DNA from: Mucilaginibacter rubeus
GTDB taxonomy: Bacteria > Bacteroidota > Bacteroidia > Sphingobacteriales > Sphingobacteriaceae
DNA length: 64,000 nucleotides
NCBI RefSeq assembly: GCF_014643835.1
Contig: NZ_BMKD01000001.1
Span: 434,001-498,000, forward strand
Reading direction: 5' to 3'
Every line of letters starts with the position of its first letter. Positions within the stretch are counted from its first letter, which is position 1. Under the pieces are notes generated by a model. That model was not told where the DNA came from, searched no databases, and worked only from the letters and a program-made list of their open reading frames with translations. Below, one piece after another: positions 25,427-36,258 of this stretch. Made by a program: the position numbers and the translations under genes.

Positions 25427-27565
25427 TTATTCTTGTACCAATATAAAGTCTATCTGTTTTTTGGTCAGATCAACCTGTTTTACCTTAATCTTTACTTCGT
25501 CGCCCAGTTGGTAAATTTTCTTTTTACGCTGACCGATGATGGCATAGTTTTTCTCGTCCAAAGTATAAAAATCGTCCGAGATATCACGCAGGCGGATCAT
25601 ACCCTCGCATTTATTTTCGATGATCTCCACATACATGCCCCATTCGGTAACGCCCGATATGATACCCATAAAGGTGTTGCCAACCTGGTCGCGAAGATAC
25701 TCAGCTTGTTTGTATTTTACTGAAGAACGCTCTGCATCGGCGGCTTTTTTCTCCATTAAAGAACTGTGCGAACATAGCTTTTCATAAAACTCGGCATTGG
25801 CTGATTGACCGCCGTTTAAATAATGGAACAGGAGCCTGTGTACCATTACATCCGGATAGCGGCGAATTGGTGAGGTAAAGTGCGTATAATGATCAAAAGC
25901 CAAACCGTAATGACTGCTGCTTTTAGTGGTATAAATAGCTTTAGCCATGGAGCGGATAGCCAGATGGGTTAGCACGTTCTGTTCTTTTTTGCCCTCTACG
26001 TCTTCCATCAGGTAATTGAGGGATTTTGCTGTTTCCTTGTCAGATTTTGTATTGATTTTATAACCAAACCTGGCTGCAAATTGGGCAAAATTGGCCAGCG
26101 CATCGGGCTTGGGCGAATCATGCACGCGATAAACAAAAGTGTATTTGTGCTTGCCCTTGCCCATTTTGCTTACGCGCTCAGCTACTTTGCGGTTAGCCAG
26201 CAACATAAAATCTTCGATCAGTTTATGGGCGTCTTTGCGCTCTTTTACATAAACGCCTGTTGGTTTACCGTTTTCATCCAGTTTGAACTTAACCTCAGTA
26301 GTTTCAAAGCTGATAGCGCCGTTTTTAAATTTGCGGTCGCGCAGTTTGTAGGCCAGCGCATTAAGCTTAAATATTTCATCTTTAAAATCACCCTCGCCGC
26401 TTTCTATTACTTCCTGCACCTCTTCGTAAGTAAAACGCCTGTCGGAGTAAATGACGGTTTTGCCATACCATTCGGTAATGATATTTGCGTTCTCATCCAT
26501 TTCAAACACTGCCGAAAAGCAGAGTTTTTCTTCTTTAGGGCGAAGAGAGCAAAGGCCGTTTGACAGTCTTTCCGGTAGCATTGGTATAACCCTGTCCACA
26601 AGGTAAACTGATGTGGCCCTGTCCAAAGCTTCTTTGTCTAAAGCCGAATCGGGAATGATGTAGTGTGATACGTCGGCAATGTGAACACCGACTTCGTAAT
26701 TTCCGTTTTCCAGTGCACGGTAGGATAGGGCATCGTCAAAGTCTTTGGCATCAAATGGGTCGATGGTAAAGGTGGTGATGTTTCGGAAATCACGGCGTTT
26801 GGCAATTTCTTCGGGCGTGATCGCATCCGGAATTTCTTCAGCATCATGCTCAACCTCGGCAGGAAATGATAGCGGAAAACCATATTCGGCCAGGATGGCG
26901 TTCATCTCCGTATCGTTTTCACCCTGGGCTCCTAAGATATGTTTGATCCTTCCGATAGGGTTTTTAGCTTCCGTTGGCCAGTCGGTAATTTCGGCTACAG
27001 CTTTGATGCCATTTTTAGCCCCGTTAAGCTCGCTAATGGGGATGAAAATATCGTGCATCATCTTACGATCATCAGGAATAAAAAACGCGTATCGTTCTGA
27101 GAGTTTAACAATGCCCGTAAACTCCATTTTGGCACGCTGCAGAATTTCGATAACCTCGCCTTCTTTGTGCTTGCCTTTACTTTTGGCGTATACATAAACT
27201 TTCACACGGTCGCCGTTAAGGGCGGTGCGAAGCTTACGAGGAGCGATGAAAATATCGCTTTCAAACTCGTCATCGGTAACGATAAAGGCCGAACCATCGT
27301 TGGTAAGGTCAACTACGCCTTCAATAAAGGTTTTAAGTTCAAGCAGCTGGAATTTGCCCGGAGCGATTTCTTTTAATACCGATTTTTTAACCTCGTCTTT
27401 TAAGATGTCGTAGATGATTTCGCGCGATTCGGGGTCACGGACGTTTAATTTAGCAGAAACCTGTTTATAATTGAGTGGCGTATTGCCGTTTTGTTCAAAT
27501 ATATCAAGTACCATTTGGGTAAGTACCTGGTGTATAGAAGAGTTGTTTTTCTTACGTTTAGACAT
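25427..27565 (-). CDS. rnr: Ribonuclease R
   Basis: A 712-residue 3'-5' exoribonuclease of the RNB family, which degrades structured RNA. Order: winged helix (~10-75), cold-shock domains (~75-230), RNB catalytic domain (~255-590) with the metal-binding aspartates in TIDPFDAKDFDDA and RSVEYLV-like VYLVDRVIPMLPERLSNGLCSL, and a C-terminal S1 domain (~625-710, GMYVEIIENKCEGMI). The length and order are as in VacB/RNase R. It starts after a consensus -7 element and ends at the palindromic repeat. Confidence 0.96.
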   Translation of the reverse strand: MSKRKKNNSSIHQVLTQMVLDIFEQNGNTPLNYKQVSAKLNVRDPESREIIYDILKDEVKKSVLKEIAPGKFQLLELKTFIEGVVDLTNDGSAFIVTDDEFESDIFIAPRKLRTALNGDRVKVYVYAKSKGKHKEGEVIEILQRAKMEFTGIVKLSERYAFFIPDDRKMMHDIFIPISELNGAKNGIKAVAEITDWPTEAKNPIGRIKHILGAQGENDTEMNAILAEYGFPLSFPAEVEHDAEEIPDAITPEEIAKRRDFRNITTFTIDPFDAKDFDDALSYRALENGNYEVGVHIADVSHYIIPDSALDKEALDRATSVYLVDRVIPMLPERLSNGLCSLRPKEEKLCFSAVFEMDENANIITEWYGKTVIYSDRRFTYEEVQEVIESGEGDFKDEIFKLNALAYKLRDRKFKNGAISFETTEVKFKLDENGKPTGVYVKERKDAHKLIEDFMLLANRKVAERVSKMGKGKHKYTFVYRVHDSPKPDALANFAQFAARFGYKINTKSDKETAKSLNYLMEDVEGKKEQNVLTHLAIRSMAKAIYTTKSSSHYGLAFDHYTHFTSPIRRYPDVMVHRLLFHYLNGGQSANAEFYEKLCSHSSLMEKKAADAERSSVKYKQAEYLRDQVGNTFMGIISGVTEWGMYVEIIENKCEGMIRLRDISDDFYTLDEKNYAIIGQRKKKIYQLGDEVKIKVKQVDLTKKQIDFILVQE

Positions 27566-27581
27566 AGAATAGTATTTGCAT

Positions 27582-27589
27582 CAAAGATA
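27582..27589 (-). promoter_or_regulatory. Candidate -7 element for rnr
   Basis: On the minus strand TATCTTTG matches TAnnTTTG exactly, 16 bases before the rnr ATG. A TTG occurs only at 26 bases upstream, longer than usual. Confidence 0.45.
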
Positions 27590-27642
27590 CAGAATTTTGG
27601 GACCCTATCTTGGCCCAATAGTGATGGATAAAGCAGTTTTAA

Positions 27643-29340
27643 TCAACCCGGTATTGAAGCGATCAGCCTTTTGGTGTATTCTTCTTTTGGGCGATAATAA
27701 ATATCGTCGGGATAGCCGGTTTCCAGTATTTCGCCTTTGTTCATCACCATAATCCGGTCGGAGATATGTTTAATCACGGCCAAATCATGCGAAATAAAGA
27801 TATAGGTCAATTTAAGTTCGTCTTGTAGTTCGCGGATGAGGTTTAATACCTGGGCCTGAACCGATACATCAAGCGCCGATACTGATTCATCGCAAATGAT
27901 AAATTTAGGCTGGAGCGCCAAAGCCCGGGCAATAACAATCCGTTGCCGTTGTCCGCCCGAAAACTCATGCGGATAACGGTCAAAATGTGCGGGCAGCAGA
28001 TTGACCCGTTCAAGCAATTCAAGTACCTTTCGTTTGCGGGTTGTATCGTTACTGTAAAACTGATGTACCTGCAATGGCTCCATAAGCGATTGCCCAACGG
28101 TAAGCTTAGGATTTAATGATGAGTATGGATCCTGAAAAATGATCTGGATATCTTTTCTGATCTGTCTCAACTCATCCTTTTTAAGCCCGCGAAGATCTGT
28201 GCCGTCAAAAGAAACCTTTCCCGAAGTAGGTTCTATCAACCTTAAAATACTTCGCCCCAAAGTGGTTTTTCCACAGCCCGATTCGCCAACCAGACCTAAG
28301 GTTTCGCCTGGGTACACATCAAAGCTTACATTATTCACTGCTTTTACAACATGATCTTTTCGTTTGAAAAGCCCCGTATCTGTAGGGAACCAAGTGTTTA
28401 ATTTATCTGCCCTTAACAAAGGCTGCTGTTCATATAGTTTACGCTTTCTTTCGGCGATTTCGGTGTCCGGGTAATGATATAATTCCCTGATGCTTTCTAT
28501 AGTTACTGCGGGCCTGGCCCCATCCAGAAAATCGGCCACAACAGGGAGTTTTTTCAAATGCTGCTGCGGGGAAGGACGGCAGGCCAGCAATCCTTTAGTA
28601 TAAGGGTGCCGGGGATTTGCGAATAGATCTTTTACCGCTGCCTCCTCTATAATTTCGCCTTTGTACATCACCAAAACCCGGTCGGCAATTTCTTTGATCA
28701 CACCCAAATCATGCGATATAAAGATCAGGCTCATATGCCTTTCAGCTTTAAGCTTGTGCAGCAGCTCAATGATTGTTTTTTGCACGGTAACGTCAAGTGC
28801 AGTGGTGGGCTCATCGGCAATCAAAATCTCCGGGTTGCAGGCCAAAGCCATCGCTATCATTACCCGTTGTTTTTGTCCGCCCGAAATCTGGTGAGGATAG
28901 CTGTTGAATATGGCTTCGGGCCGCGGTAATTGTACTTCTTTAAACAGCTCAATGGTTTTTTGTTTAGCCTCCGCTTTACTTGATCCTAAATGCAACCTGA
29001 TAGCTTCCGTAAGCTGAAAGCCACAAGTAAGTACCGGGTTAAGCGAGGTCATGGGCTCCTGGAAAATCATGGCTACCTGGTTGCCGCGCACACGCCGCAT
29101 TTCATCTTCCGATAATTTGCACAGGCATACACCATTTAAAAGTACAGAGCCATCTATTAGGGACTGATCTTCATTAAGCAAACGCATCAGGGCAAGGGAG
29201 GTAACAGATTTGCCCGAGCCGGATTCGCCGACAATGCCAATGGTTTCACCTTTGTTAAGTGTAAAAGAAATTCCCTTTACCGCTGTGAACTGGTTTTTAC
29301 CATTCTTAAAACTAACCGACAGATCACTGACTTTAAGCAT
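27643..29340 (-). CDS. Fused dual-ATPase of an oligopeptide-type ABC importer (DppD-DppF-like)
   Basis: The start is placed at 29340 (565 residues): the frame can be extended upstream to 29445, but that runs into the exonuclease gene and lacks homology. Two complete ABC ATPase halves follow each other, each with Walker A ([16 protein letters not shown]), signature ([16 protein letters not shown]) and Walker B (LIADEP; IICDES). Each ends in the oligopeptide-type C-terminal region with a HPYTKGLL-like motif. The layout matches YejF/GsiA. It would energise peptide or nickel-type import, but no permease or binding-protein genes lie nearby, so the partners must be encoded elsewhere. Confidence 0.92.
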   Translation of the reverse strand: MLKVSDLSVSFKNGKNQFTAVKGISFTLNKGETIGIVGESGSGKSVTSLALMRLLNEDQSLIDGSVLLNGVCLCKLSEDEMRRVRGNQVAMIFQEPMTSLNPVLTCGFQLTEAIRLHLGSSKAEAKQKTIELFKEVQLPRPEAIFNSYPHQISGGQKQRVMIAMALACNPEILIADEPTTALDVTVQKTIIELLHKLKAERHMSLIFISHDLGVIKEIADRVLVMYKGEIIEEAAVKDLFANPRHPYTKGLLACRPSPQQHLKKLPVVADFLDGARPAVTIESIRELYHYPDTEIAERKRKLYEQQPLLRADKLNTWFPTDTGLFKRKDHVVKAVNNVSFDVYPGETLGLVGESGCGKTTLGRSILRLIEPTSGKVSFDGTDLRGLKKDELRQIRKDIQIIFQDPYSSLNPKLTVGQSLMEPLQVHQFYSNDTTRKRKVLELLERVNLLPAHFDRYPHEFSGGQRQRIVIARALALQPKFIICDESVSALDVSVQAQVLNLIRELQDELKLTYIFISHDLAVIKHISDRIMVMNKGEILETGYPDDIYYRPKEEYTKRLIASIPG

Positions 29341-29342
29341 TA

Positions 29343-30050
29343 TTAGCCTACAATGGTTATAAATTCGTCTGCTATCAGTTCTTCGCCGCGGTAACGTCTT
29401 AATAGTTGTGCTGTAGCTATCACATCTTTTTGGCAATAAGCGCAAATGCGCTCCAACTGGTTTTCATTCCAGTATACGCGGCCTACATCGCTGCCATCTA
29501 TATCGTCTTTGGAGGTCGGGATATTAAAAATTGTGGTAAGCAGGTTTAAGGAAGTGTAGTGTTTGTGATCGCCAAACTTCCATAATTCCATGGTATCTAA
29601 ATGGACAATCTCCCAGGGCTTTTTACCCGCTATTTGCAGCTGCGGCGGAATTGGTATGCCGTTTACCAGTAAACGGCGGCAGAGGTACGGGAAGTCAAAT
29701 TCCTTGCCATTATGAGCACATAAAATAAGGTTGGGCGGTTGACTGACCAACAGGTTGCAGAATTTGGTAAGCAATTCTTTTTCATCATGTGATGCAAAAG
29801 ATTTTACCCTCAAGCCAATGTTTTTCCCGGCAATAAAGATCCCGGCCGAAATGCAAACTATTTTACCAAACTCGGCCCAGATGCCGGCGCGCTCATAATG
29901 AATGTCAGCAGGTTCATCTTTGCGTTGATGCCGGGTTTTTAGTTCCCATAAAACCTGCAGATTTTCGGGCAGTTGTTCGTGGGTGCTGTACTGCGGCACA
30001 GTTTCGATATCAATTACCAATAAATTATGCAGATCGTACTGTTCAAGCAT
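29343..30050 (-). CDS. Predicted 3'-5' exonuclease (PolB-exonuclease-like, DEDD superfamily)
   Basis: A 235-residue protein with the DEDD exonuclease motifs: VIDIETVP (Exo I, D15-E17), CAHNGKEFDFPYL (Exo II) and YCQKDVIATAQLL (Exo III). This is the family related to the proofreading domain of family B polymerases but standing alone (PF10108-type). It should degrade DNA from 3' ends using two metal ions. The stop codon lies 2 bases before the ABC ATPase start, so the two are co-transcribed. Confidence 0.85.
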   Translation of the reverse strand: MLEQYDLHNLLVIDIETVPQYSTHEQLPENLQVLWELKTRHQRKDEPADIHYERAGIWAEFGKIVCISAGIFIAGKNIGLRVKSFASHDEKELLTKFCNLLVSQPPNLILCAHNGKEFDFPYLCRRLLVNGIPIPPQLQIAGKKPWEIVHLDTMELWKFGDHKHYTSLNLLTTIFNIPTSKDDIDGSDVGRVYWNENQLERICAYCQKDVIATAQLLRRYRGEELIADEFITIVG

Positions 30051-30149
30051 CCGGTTAAAAATTATCGAGCCAATATAATGATAAAGTTAGTAGATGGTTG
30101 CTGCGGACATTTAGTTTACAGAAAAATTAAAATCGATAAGTTGTGTTTT

Positions 30150-32540
30150 TTATTTCTTCAATACTTCAAACGCTATGCTGATAGTATTGCCGTTGCCATC
30201 AACCAACGTAAGAATATGTTTGCCCGGAGGTGGGTTTAAAGCCACCTGGTGAAAATCTTTGGTCTCGCCAACGTACTGATCATCCAGGTGCCAAAAAATC
30301 TTCATACCTGGCTGGCGGTGTGCTGCGTTGCAAATCATGCGGCCACGGGTGCCGTCTGCTTCAAGGGGCACGTATATTTTAGCGCCGTTTTTAGGGTAGA
30401 TGACTTCCATTGTATTTCCATTGTCGGCCTGGATACAATCCGGGCGAAAGGGCGGGAGTACATGATATTGATAGTTTCTGGCTTTGTAATAATATTCCAT
30501 AGATGGCGGCAACACAAACCAGCTTTTATTGAGGATGTTATCCGGCGGCTCACAATTACCGTTTACCTGCCATTTGGCATCGGCAGATAAATGCACCAAT
30601 TGATGGTAAGGACAAACAGGGGCTTTCAGGCCGCTTTTGGGTACATATTGCTCATCTGCTTCCTGGCAGTATTGCCCGGCCCGGTAGCCGCTTTGTTTGC
30701 ACACATTTATTTTCACCATTTCGCCCATTGGCATTTCAAACCAATCGCGCGATACGGGCAATAGCCTGAAGATTTCAAACAGAGCAGGTGCAGCTGTGTT
30801 AATGCCCGTTAAGCCCGGCCGGCCCTCGCCATCGGTATTGCCAACCCAAACGCCAACAACATATTTAGGAGTAATCCCAATTGCCCATCCATCGCGAAAG
30901 CCAAAGCTTGTACCGGTTTTCCAGGCCACCCGCTGGCTCGAGCTAAATTGCTGCCAAAGCATTTCCTCGCCCGGCCGCATCACTTCCTCCATGGCCTGGA
31001 AAGTGTAATAAATAGATGCTGCATCCAGCAGTCCGGACTTTTCAAGTTCAGGTTTGGCTGCAGGCTTCTTTTCATAAACAGGATTATGAAAATCGGCGGG
31101 GTTATACTTACCGCCGTTTTTGTTGTAATGATTAAGCACACGCGCCATATCGGCATAAGCGCCGCTTAATTCCCAAAGCGTGTTTTCACCCCCGCCCAAT
31201 ATTAACGACAGCCCATAATGATCGGCAGGTTTGGTTAAAGTGGTGATGCCTGCTTTATGCAAAAAATCATAAAAGCGTTCGTATTTGTATTGCTGCAGCA
31301 TTTTAACCGCCGGTACATTCAGCGAACGGGATAAGGCGCGCGATGCGGGGACAGCGCCGTCATAACCCAGATCAAAGTTTTCGGGATGGTAACCCGCGAT
31401 CATGGTAGGTACATCGGGCATCAGGCTATTGGGCAATATCAGTCCGTCGTGCAGCATTGCCGCGTATAACAGCGGCTTCAGGGTACTTCCGGGGCTTCGC
31501 GGGGCATCTATCACATCAACATCGCTCTCCATTTGCGGGTCCTCCCGGTGGGATATGTTACCGGCATATGCAAGTGTTGCACCTGTTTCAACATCAAGTA
31601 CAATGGCGGCAATATTGTTGATATCATTAGCCTTTAGTAGGCTATGATGCTGCTCCAGGATATCATTTACCTGTTGCTGAAGCGACGACTTGATGCTGCT
31701 TGTAATGCGGGTCTCTCCCTCGGGCTTAGCCTGATGATCGGCTTTAAAACGTTGCAGCAGGTGTGGAGCAAGTTGAGGAAGGGCCATCGGTCTGTCGGGC
31801 ACAGGCTCGAGCCGGGCAAGGGCTGCGGTTGTACTATCAATGATACCTGCCTTATGCAATTTATCTAATAATGAATTCCGTTTGCGGAGCAGTATGGCCC
31901 TGTTCCTGCCGGGATGTACCAGGGATGGCGAGTTAGGCAAAACAGCCATAGCCGCCATTTCGCCCCAGGAAAGTTTATCAGGGTTGCGGCCAAAATATCG
32001 CCATGACGCTGCATCCAGCCCAATGACATTGGTGCCGAAGGGGGCGTTACTGGTATATAACGCTAAAATTTCGCTTTTGCTATGGGTTATTTCAAGGCGC
32101 ATTGCCATGAAAATCTCTTTCAGTTTATTCCAGACATTGCGTTTACGCCTGGTAGCCAGCCTGATTACCTGCATGGTAAGGGTACTGCCGCCGCTGCTTA
32201 CCTTTTTCGAGCTCAGGTTTTGTTTGATGGCCCGGCTAAAAGCAACAATATCAAAGCCGGGGTGATGCTCAAAGCGTTTATCCTCAAAAGTGATAATACA
32301 TTGTTTGAATTTTTCGGGTACTGTGGGATTATAAGGAAAGCGCCATTGGCCATCATTTGCTATGGATGCACCGAGTAACTGGCCCTGATCATCGTCAATT
32401 ACGTAGGAGGTGGGACTATTAAATAAAGGATTGGGCAAACAAAACCAAAATATCAGGGTTAAAACAAACAAAAAGAAAAGCGATACTATAACTTTAGGCT
32501 TTTTTAAATAACTTTTAGCTCGTTTTAGCACAAATTGCAT
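30150..32540 (-). CDS. pbpC: Penicillin-binding protein 1C
   Basis: A 796-residue bifunctional peptidoglycan synthase anchored by one N-terminal membrane segment (~18-36). The GT51 glycosyltransferase domain (~60-240) has EDKRFEHHPGFD with the catalytic Glu and GGSTLTMQV. The transpeptidase (~300-570) has SPGSTLKP (SxxK), SRSLN (SxN) and WKTGTS (KTG). The final ~90 residues form the BiPBP_C domain specific to PBP1C. The alpha-2-macroglobulin gene often paired with pbpC is not in this window. Divergent from the following glycosyltransferase. Confidence 0.95.
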   Translation of the reverse strand: MQFVLKRAKSYLKKPKVIVSLFFLFVLTLIFWFCLPNPLFNSPTSYVIDDDQGQLLGASIANDGQWRFPYNPTVPEKFKQCIITFEDKRFEHHPGFDIVAFSRAIKQNLSSKKVSSGGSTLTMQVIRLATRRKRNVWNKLKEIFMAMRLEITHSKSEILALYTSNAPFGTNVIGLDAASWRYFGRNPDKLSWGEMAAMAVLPNSPSLVHPGRNRAILLRKRNSLLDKLHKAGIIDSTTAALARLEPVPDRPMALPQLAPHLLQRFKADHQAKPEGETRITSSIKSSLQQQVNDILEQHHSLLKANDINNIAAIVLDVETGATLAYAGNISHREDPQMESDVDVIDAPRSPGSTLKPLLYAAMLHDGLILPNSLMPDVPTMIAGYHPENFDLGYDGAVPASRALSRSLNVPAVKMLQQYKYERFYDFLHKAGITTLTKPADHYGLSLILGGGENTLWELSGAYADMARVLNHYNKNGGKYNPADFHNPVYEKKPAAKPELEKSGLLDAASIYYTFQAMEEVMRPGEEMLWQQFSSSQRVAWKTGTSFGFRDGWAIGITPKYVVGVWVGNTDGEGRPGLTGINTAAPALFEIFRLLPVSRDWFEMPMGEMVKINVCKQSGYRAGQYCQEADEQYVPKSGLKAPVCPYHQLVHLSADAKWQVNGNCEPPDNILNKSWFVLPPSMEYYYKARNYQYHVLPPFRPDCIQADNGNTMEVIYPKNGAKIYVPLEADGTRGRMICNAAHRQPGMKIFWHLDDQYVGETKDFHQVALNPPPGKHILTLVDGNGNTISIAFEVLKK

Positions 32541-32622
32541 TACTAAATATAAAAATATTAAGCCAGTTCAGGTTTATACAACTATAATTGTGGCAAAAAT
32601 CTACGAGGCAATAATACAATAA

Positions 32623-33348
32623 ATGACGATACAAAAATTATCAATTATTATTCCGGCTTACAACGAAGGTAAAACCATACATTTAATTTTGGATAAAATT
32701 AAGGAGGTAAACCTTATCAACGATATTGAAAAAGAAGTGATCATTGTAAATGATTGCTCAAAGGATGATACAGAAGCAGCTATTTATAAATATAAACTTG
32801 CCAACCCCGAAGTTAACATTCAGTACTTTAAGCATGAAGTAAACAAAGGTAAGGGAGCAGCTTTACATACAGGTATAGCAAAAGCTACAGGCGATTACCT
32901 GATCATCCAGGATGCCGACCTTGAATATGATCCCGCTGAATACAACGACCTGTTAAAACCCGTAGTAGCAGGTTTTGCCGATGTGGTTTATGGTTCCAGG
33001 TTTATGGGAAGTAACCCTCACCGTATCCTGTTTTTTTGGCATACCATTGGCAACAGATGGCTTACCTTTGCTTCAAACATGTTTTCCAATCTTAACCTTA
33101 CTGATATGGAAACATGCTATAAATTGTTCAATACCAAAGTTATCCAATCCATAAAGCTCACTGAAAAGCGTTTTGGCTTTGAGCCTGAGGTTACCCAAAA
33201 GATCTCGAGGGTGCACCGGATCAGGATCTATGAGGTAGGTATTTCCTATTATGGCCGTACTTATGAAGAAGGCAAAAAGATAGGATGGAAGGATGGGGTT
33301 AGGGCCATTTACTGTATCCTTAAATATGGCTTGTTTAAATCAAAATAA
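32623..33348 (+). CDS. Family 2 glycosyltransferase, polyprenyl-phosphate sugar synthase type
   Basis: A 241-residue single-domain GT2 enzyme with [14 protein letters not shown] at the nucleotide-sugar-binding start, [17 protein letters not shown] (the DxD-like metal site) and GSRFMG. The overall pattern and length match dolichol/undecaprenyl-phosphate mannosyl- or glucosyltransferases, which load a sugar on a lipid carrier for use outside the membrane. It has no membrane segments. It stands alone at the left edge of the exopolysaccharide locus and could feed GT-C enzymes such as the DUF2723 protein; that link is inference. Confidence 0.88.
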   Translation: MTIQKLSIIIPAYNEGKTIHLILDKIKEVNLINDIEKEVIIVNDCSKDDTEAAIYKYKLANPEVNIQYFKHEVNKGKGAALHTGIAKATGDYLIIQDADLEYDPAEYNDLLKPVVAGFADVVYGSRFMGSNPHRILFFWHTIGNRWLTFASNMFSNLNLTDMETCYKLFNTKVIQSIKLTEKRFGFEPEVTQKISRVHRIRIYEVGISYYGRTYEEGKKIGWKDGVRAIYCILKYGLFKSK

Positions 33349-33574
33349 GAGTTTTTCTGCCGGAGTGGCTTTCATAAACTGTATTTCTTCTTCACGGAAA
33401 TTATCAGCAAGAACTTGAATGACGAAAGCCGCTTTTTAGAGTGGCCCAATCCATTTTAAATTGCACACAGGAGATGCAATGTGACGCGTCTCAATATACA
33501 AATCAACGTGTTAAACAGGTTCTAAGATGTTTAACATTCAAAAAATAGCTGTCATTAAAACTTAAATCAATGTT

Positions 33575-34750
33575 TTACTGCTTTCGTTGCACCTTTTCCC
33601 AAACAGCGCTTTGCTTCGTGCTAAAATAACGGATGATACCGGCCAGTACCGCATAGTTCATAACACAAAAATAATAGGGAATGAAAAGGACTTTAATACG
33701 GAGCTGCCGCTTTTCCATTATCAGCCCGAGCAAAGCCAGTAAATAAAACAATACCTGTGCCAATAATAGTCCTTGCATAGCTGTTTCTCCAGGTTTAAAA
33801 GCCAGCACAACGTTTAAAATAAACGATAATATAAGCAGGAACGGTGTAATGGTCCATCTTAAAACCCGGTGACTGATATACTGAAACGATAAAATTGGGT
33901 AGGGGAAAGGATTGAATAATTTTTTTAGCCTTAAAATAGATTGCATTCCGCCGGCAGCTATCCTCACTTTTCGTTTTAACTCTTCCGACACATTTTCCGA
34001 CGCCGTTTCGGTAGCGTATGCTTCAGGTTCATAAACAATGCGGTAGCCTTTGGCAGCTATCAGCATCGAGATCATGAAATCATCAAGCACGGTATCCGCT
34101 TCAACAGGCTGATATAGCGAGCGGCGCACACTAAACAGTTCGCCTGCCGCGCCAACAACCGAATATAGTTCCGAATCCCATTTTTTCAGGGCCGATTCAT
34201 ATTTCCAGTAGAACCCCTCACCAGCTGCACTGGCATCTGCGTTCTCGTCAATATGTACCCGTTTTTCGCCCGCAACGGCACCAACTGTTGCATCGCTGTA
34301 ATGCCTGCAGATCTTGATCAATGCATCTTTATTTAAAAATGTATTGGCATCGGTAAATACAACCGCGTCGGTATTAACATAGTTCATGGCCCGATGTACC
34401 GCGGCTATTTTGCCGGAGCGCTGTGGCTGGTGCAGCAATTGTATCTGCGGGTACCTGGCAACAATATCGGGTGTTTTATCCGATGACCCGTCGGTCACAA
34501 AAAGCAGTTTTAGTTTTCCTGCGGGATAATTAAGCAGGAGACTGTTGCTGATCTTTTGCTCAATAAAATATTCTTCGTTGTAAGCGGCTATCACCAAAGT
34601 ACAGGTAGGAAGTTCATCCAGGTTATCTGAAGGAAGAGCTTTCCGGCCTTTAAAAGCCCTTTTGATCCTGATGATCAGGTACAGAAAAATCCCATACCCG
34701 GCAAAAGTGTAAAAAACAATAAAAAGGCTTATGGCTAAAATTATTTTCAT
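33575..34750 (-). CDS. Membrane-bound family 2 glycosyltransferase
   Basis: A 391-residue protein with one N-terminal (~4-26) and three C-terminal hydrophobic segments (~297-318, 323-345, 358-380) around a GT2 catalytic domain: VIAAYNEEYFI, FVTDGSSDKT, FTDANTF (metal site), LDDFMIS. This architecture is that of processive or inner-membrane polysaccharide synthases, although the QxxRW motif is replaced by RKVRIAAGGMQ. Its start overlaps the upstream glycosyltransferase gene by 4 bases (ATGA type). Confidence 0.88.
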   Translation of the reverse strand: MKIILAISLFIVFYTFAGYGIFLYLIIRIKRAFKGRKALPSDNLDELPTCTLVIAAYNEEYFIEQKISNSLLLNYPAGKLKLLFVTDGSSDKTPDIVARYPQIQLLHQPQRSGKIAAVHRAMNYVNTDAVVFTDANTFLNKDALIKICRHYSDATVGAVAGEKRVHIDENADASAAGEGFYWKYESALKKWDSELYSVVGAAGELFSVRRSLYQPVEADTVLDDFMISMLIAAKGYRIVYEPEAYATETASENVSEELKRKVRIAAGGMQSILRLKKLFNPFPYPILSFQYISHRVLRWTITPFLLILSFILNVVLAFKPGETAMQGLLLAQVLFYLLALLGLIMEKRQLRIKVLFIPYYFCVMNYAVLAGIIRYFSTKQSAVWEKVQRKQ

Positions 34751-35670
34751 GTTATGGTGTTAATGGGGTATCCTAAATTGCTGCTGTTTTTTGAGTGGGT
34801 AAAATTCCACCATACTGCTTTAAAAAGCATCGGAATAAAGTCGTATTGTTTTTCTTTGACGTAGTTAACCAGGTTACGGGGTACCACAATCAGCAAAAAA
34901 TAAAAATAAAATAATACTTTTTTAAGCGTCGGGGCATTCCGGCGGATAAAAAGGATCCTATTCCGGTTCATGAAGTATTCTTTTAGTTTGCTTTTTTTGC
35001 CCACCGAAACAGATTCTTTATGGTAAATAAGCGCATCGGTACAAACCCAGGCCTTAAAACCTGCTCTTATAATGTGCTCGCACCAGTCAACCTCTTCATA
35101 GTAAAGAAAAAAGTTTTCGCTCATCATGCCCGCCTTTTCAATAGCTTCTTTCCTGATCATCATGGCTGCTCCGTGGCAGTAGGCTGTAGGTGCAGTTATA
35201 TGATCAAACTGACCTTCGTCCTTTTGCTTTAAGCCTATCACACTATTTCGGCAGGTGTAATAGTTCATAGGCGTGTAGCCCGCATATTGTATTAATTGTT
35301 TATCACTGAAATACTTGATCTTGGGCGACAGCATTCCTACGGCGATGTTACTATCCATTACCTCAACCAGTTTTTCAACTAAACCCGGGGTAAACTCGGT
35401 ATCATTGTTCACCATAAAAATATAATCGCCGGTAGCTACCGTAAGCCCGAGGTTATTTCCACCGGCAAAACCAAGGTTAACATCCGAGCGGATAAATATT
35501 ATTTCGGGGTATTTTATTCTCCAGCCGGGAACCGGATCTACCTTACTTGCATTATCAACAACAATTATTTCTATATTACTATAAGTACTTGTATTTTTAA
35601 TTGATAATAACATTTCCTCGGTAACGGATGGCTGATTAAAACTTACAGTAACAACAGAAACTTTTTTCAT
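34747..35670 (-). CDS. Family 2 glycosyltransferase, rhamnosyltransferase-like
   Basis: A 307-residue GT2 enzyme with VVTVSFNQPSVTEEML, VDNASK, DVNLGFAGGNNLGL and MVNNDTEFTPG, the signature set of the RfbN/WcaE-like rhamnosyltransferase group, and a conserved EEVDWCEHIIRAG. A short hydrophobic stretch lies near the C-terminus. It would add a sugar to a lipid-linked repeat unit. Coupled to the next glycosyltransferase by a 4-base overlap. Confidence 0.9.
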   Translation of the reverse strand: MKKVSVVTVSFNQPSVTEEMLLSIKNTSTYSNIEIIVVDNASKVDPVPGWRIKYPEIIFIRSDVNLGFAGGNNLGLTVATGDYIFMVNNDTEFTPGLVEKLVEVMDSNIAVGMLSPKIKYFSDKQLIQYAGYTPMNYYTCRNSVIGLKQKDEGQFDHITAPTAYCHGAAMMIRKEAIEKAGMMSENFFLYYEEVDWCEHIIRAGFKAWVCTDALIYHKESVSVGKKSKLKEYFMNRNRILFIRRNAPTLKKVLFYFYFLLIVVPRNLVNYVKEKQYDFIPMLFKAVWWNFTHSKNSSNLGYPINTIT

Positions 35671-35747
35671 CTAAAAGGGGTTATTATCAATATTGCTTTT
35701 TACGGCTAATATGAGTAAAAGTTAACCAATTATATCACTATATTCCT

Positions 35748-36248
35748 TTGAATAATAACCAACCAAATAATGATGAGTCACTGCTTACCATAAAAGCAGA
35801 TGAGCTTATACAATTGCTGAAAAAGGGGAATGTTGATAAAGAACTTGTTAAAGCCATACAGCAAAAAATAAATAATGCTATTGAAAGTAATTCGAACCAG
35901 CAAAAATTTGATGCCTTTAGCGGGTTAGATCAGGAGCAAAGCCGGCTTGATATGGTAACAAACCTGGAATTTTTACTTACCCAACACCAGGTTGATAGCC
36001 GGGAATCGAAGAAATACCTGCTGCATGAAAGGATAAAACATATAGTTTTGGTAGCAATTGCGGTTACCATGATCATACTTGGTTTAGCCATGATCATCAT
36101 GCCTGCACCGCCATATTTTGAAATGTTTACCATTTTTTATTTTTCAAAAGACGACGGTATAACTTTAATGGATGTTATATCGGTGTTAATAGTATTATCG
36201 GGTGTATATTTGTTTATAAATGCCCTACTCCGAAAAATTAACGCCTGA
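35748..36248 (+). CDS. Hypothetical two-span membrane protein, TTG start
   Basis: A 166-residue protein whose only plausible start in frame is TTG at 35748; a stop lies 36 bases upstream and the first ATG is internal. The first ~100 residues are polar and helical (KADELIQLLKKGNVDKELVKAIQQKI), followed by two hydrophobic segments (~100-120 and ~138-160). No family recognised. It ends 10 bases before the receiver-phosphatase gene and may be part of that signalling unit, perhaps as a membrane component. Confidence 0.65.
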   Translation: MNNNQPNNDESLLTIKADELIQLLKKGNVDKELVKAIQQKINNAIESNSNQQKFDAFSGLDQEQSRLDMVTNLEFLLTQHQVDSRESKKYLLHERIKHIVLVAIAVTMIILGLAMIIMPAPPYFEMFTIFYFSKDDGITLMDVISVLIVLSGVYLFINALLRKINA

Positions 36249-36258
36249 ACTCACTAAT

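Noticed and set aside
26081-26563. 160-codon plus-strand ORF
   Set aside because: Antisense to the RNase R catalytic domain; composition follows the codons of rnr.
29341-29445. Upstream extension of the dual-ATPase ORF
   Set aside because: Adds a basic, non-homologous 35 residues that overlap the exonuclease gene; the ATG at 29340 begins the ABC fold.
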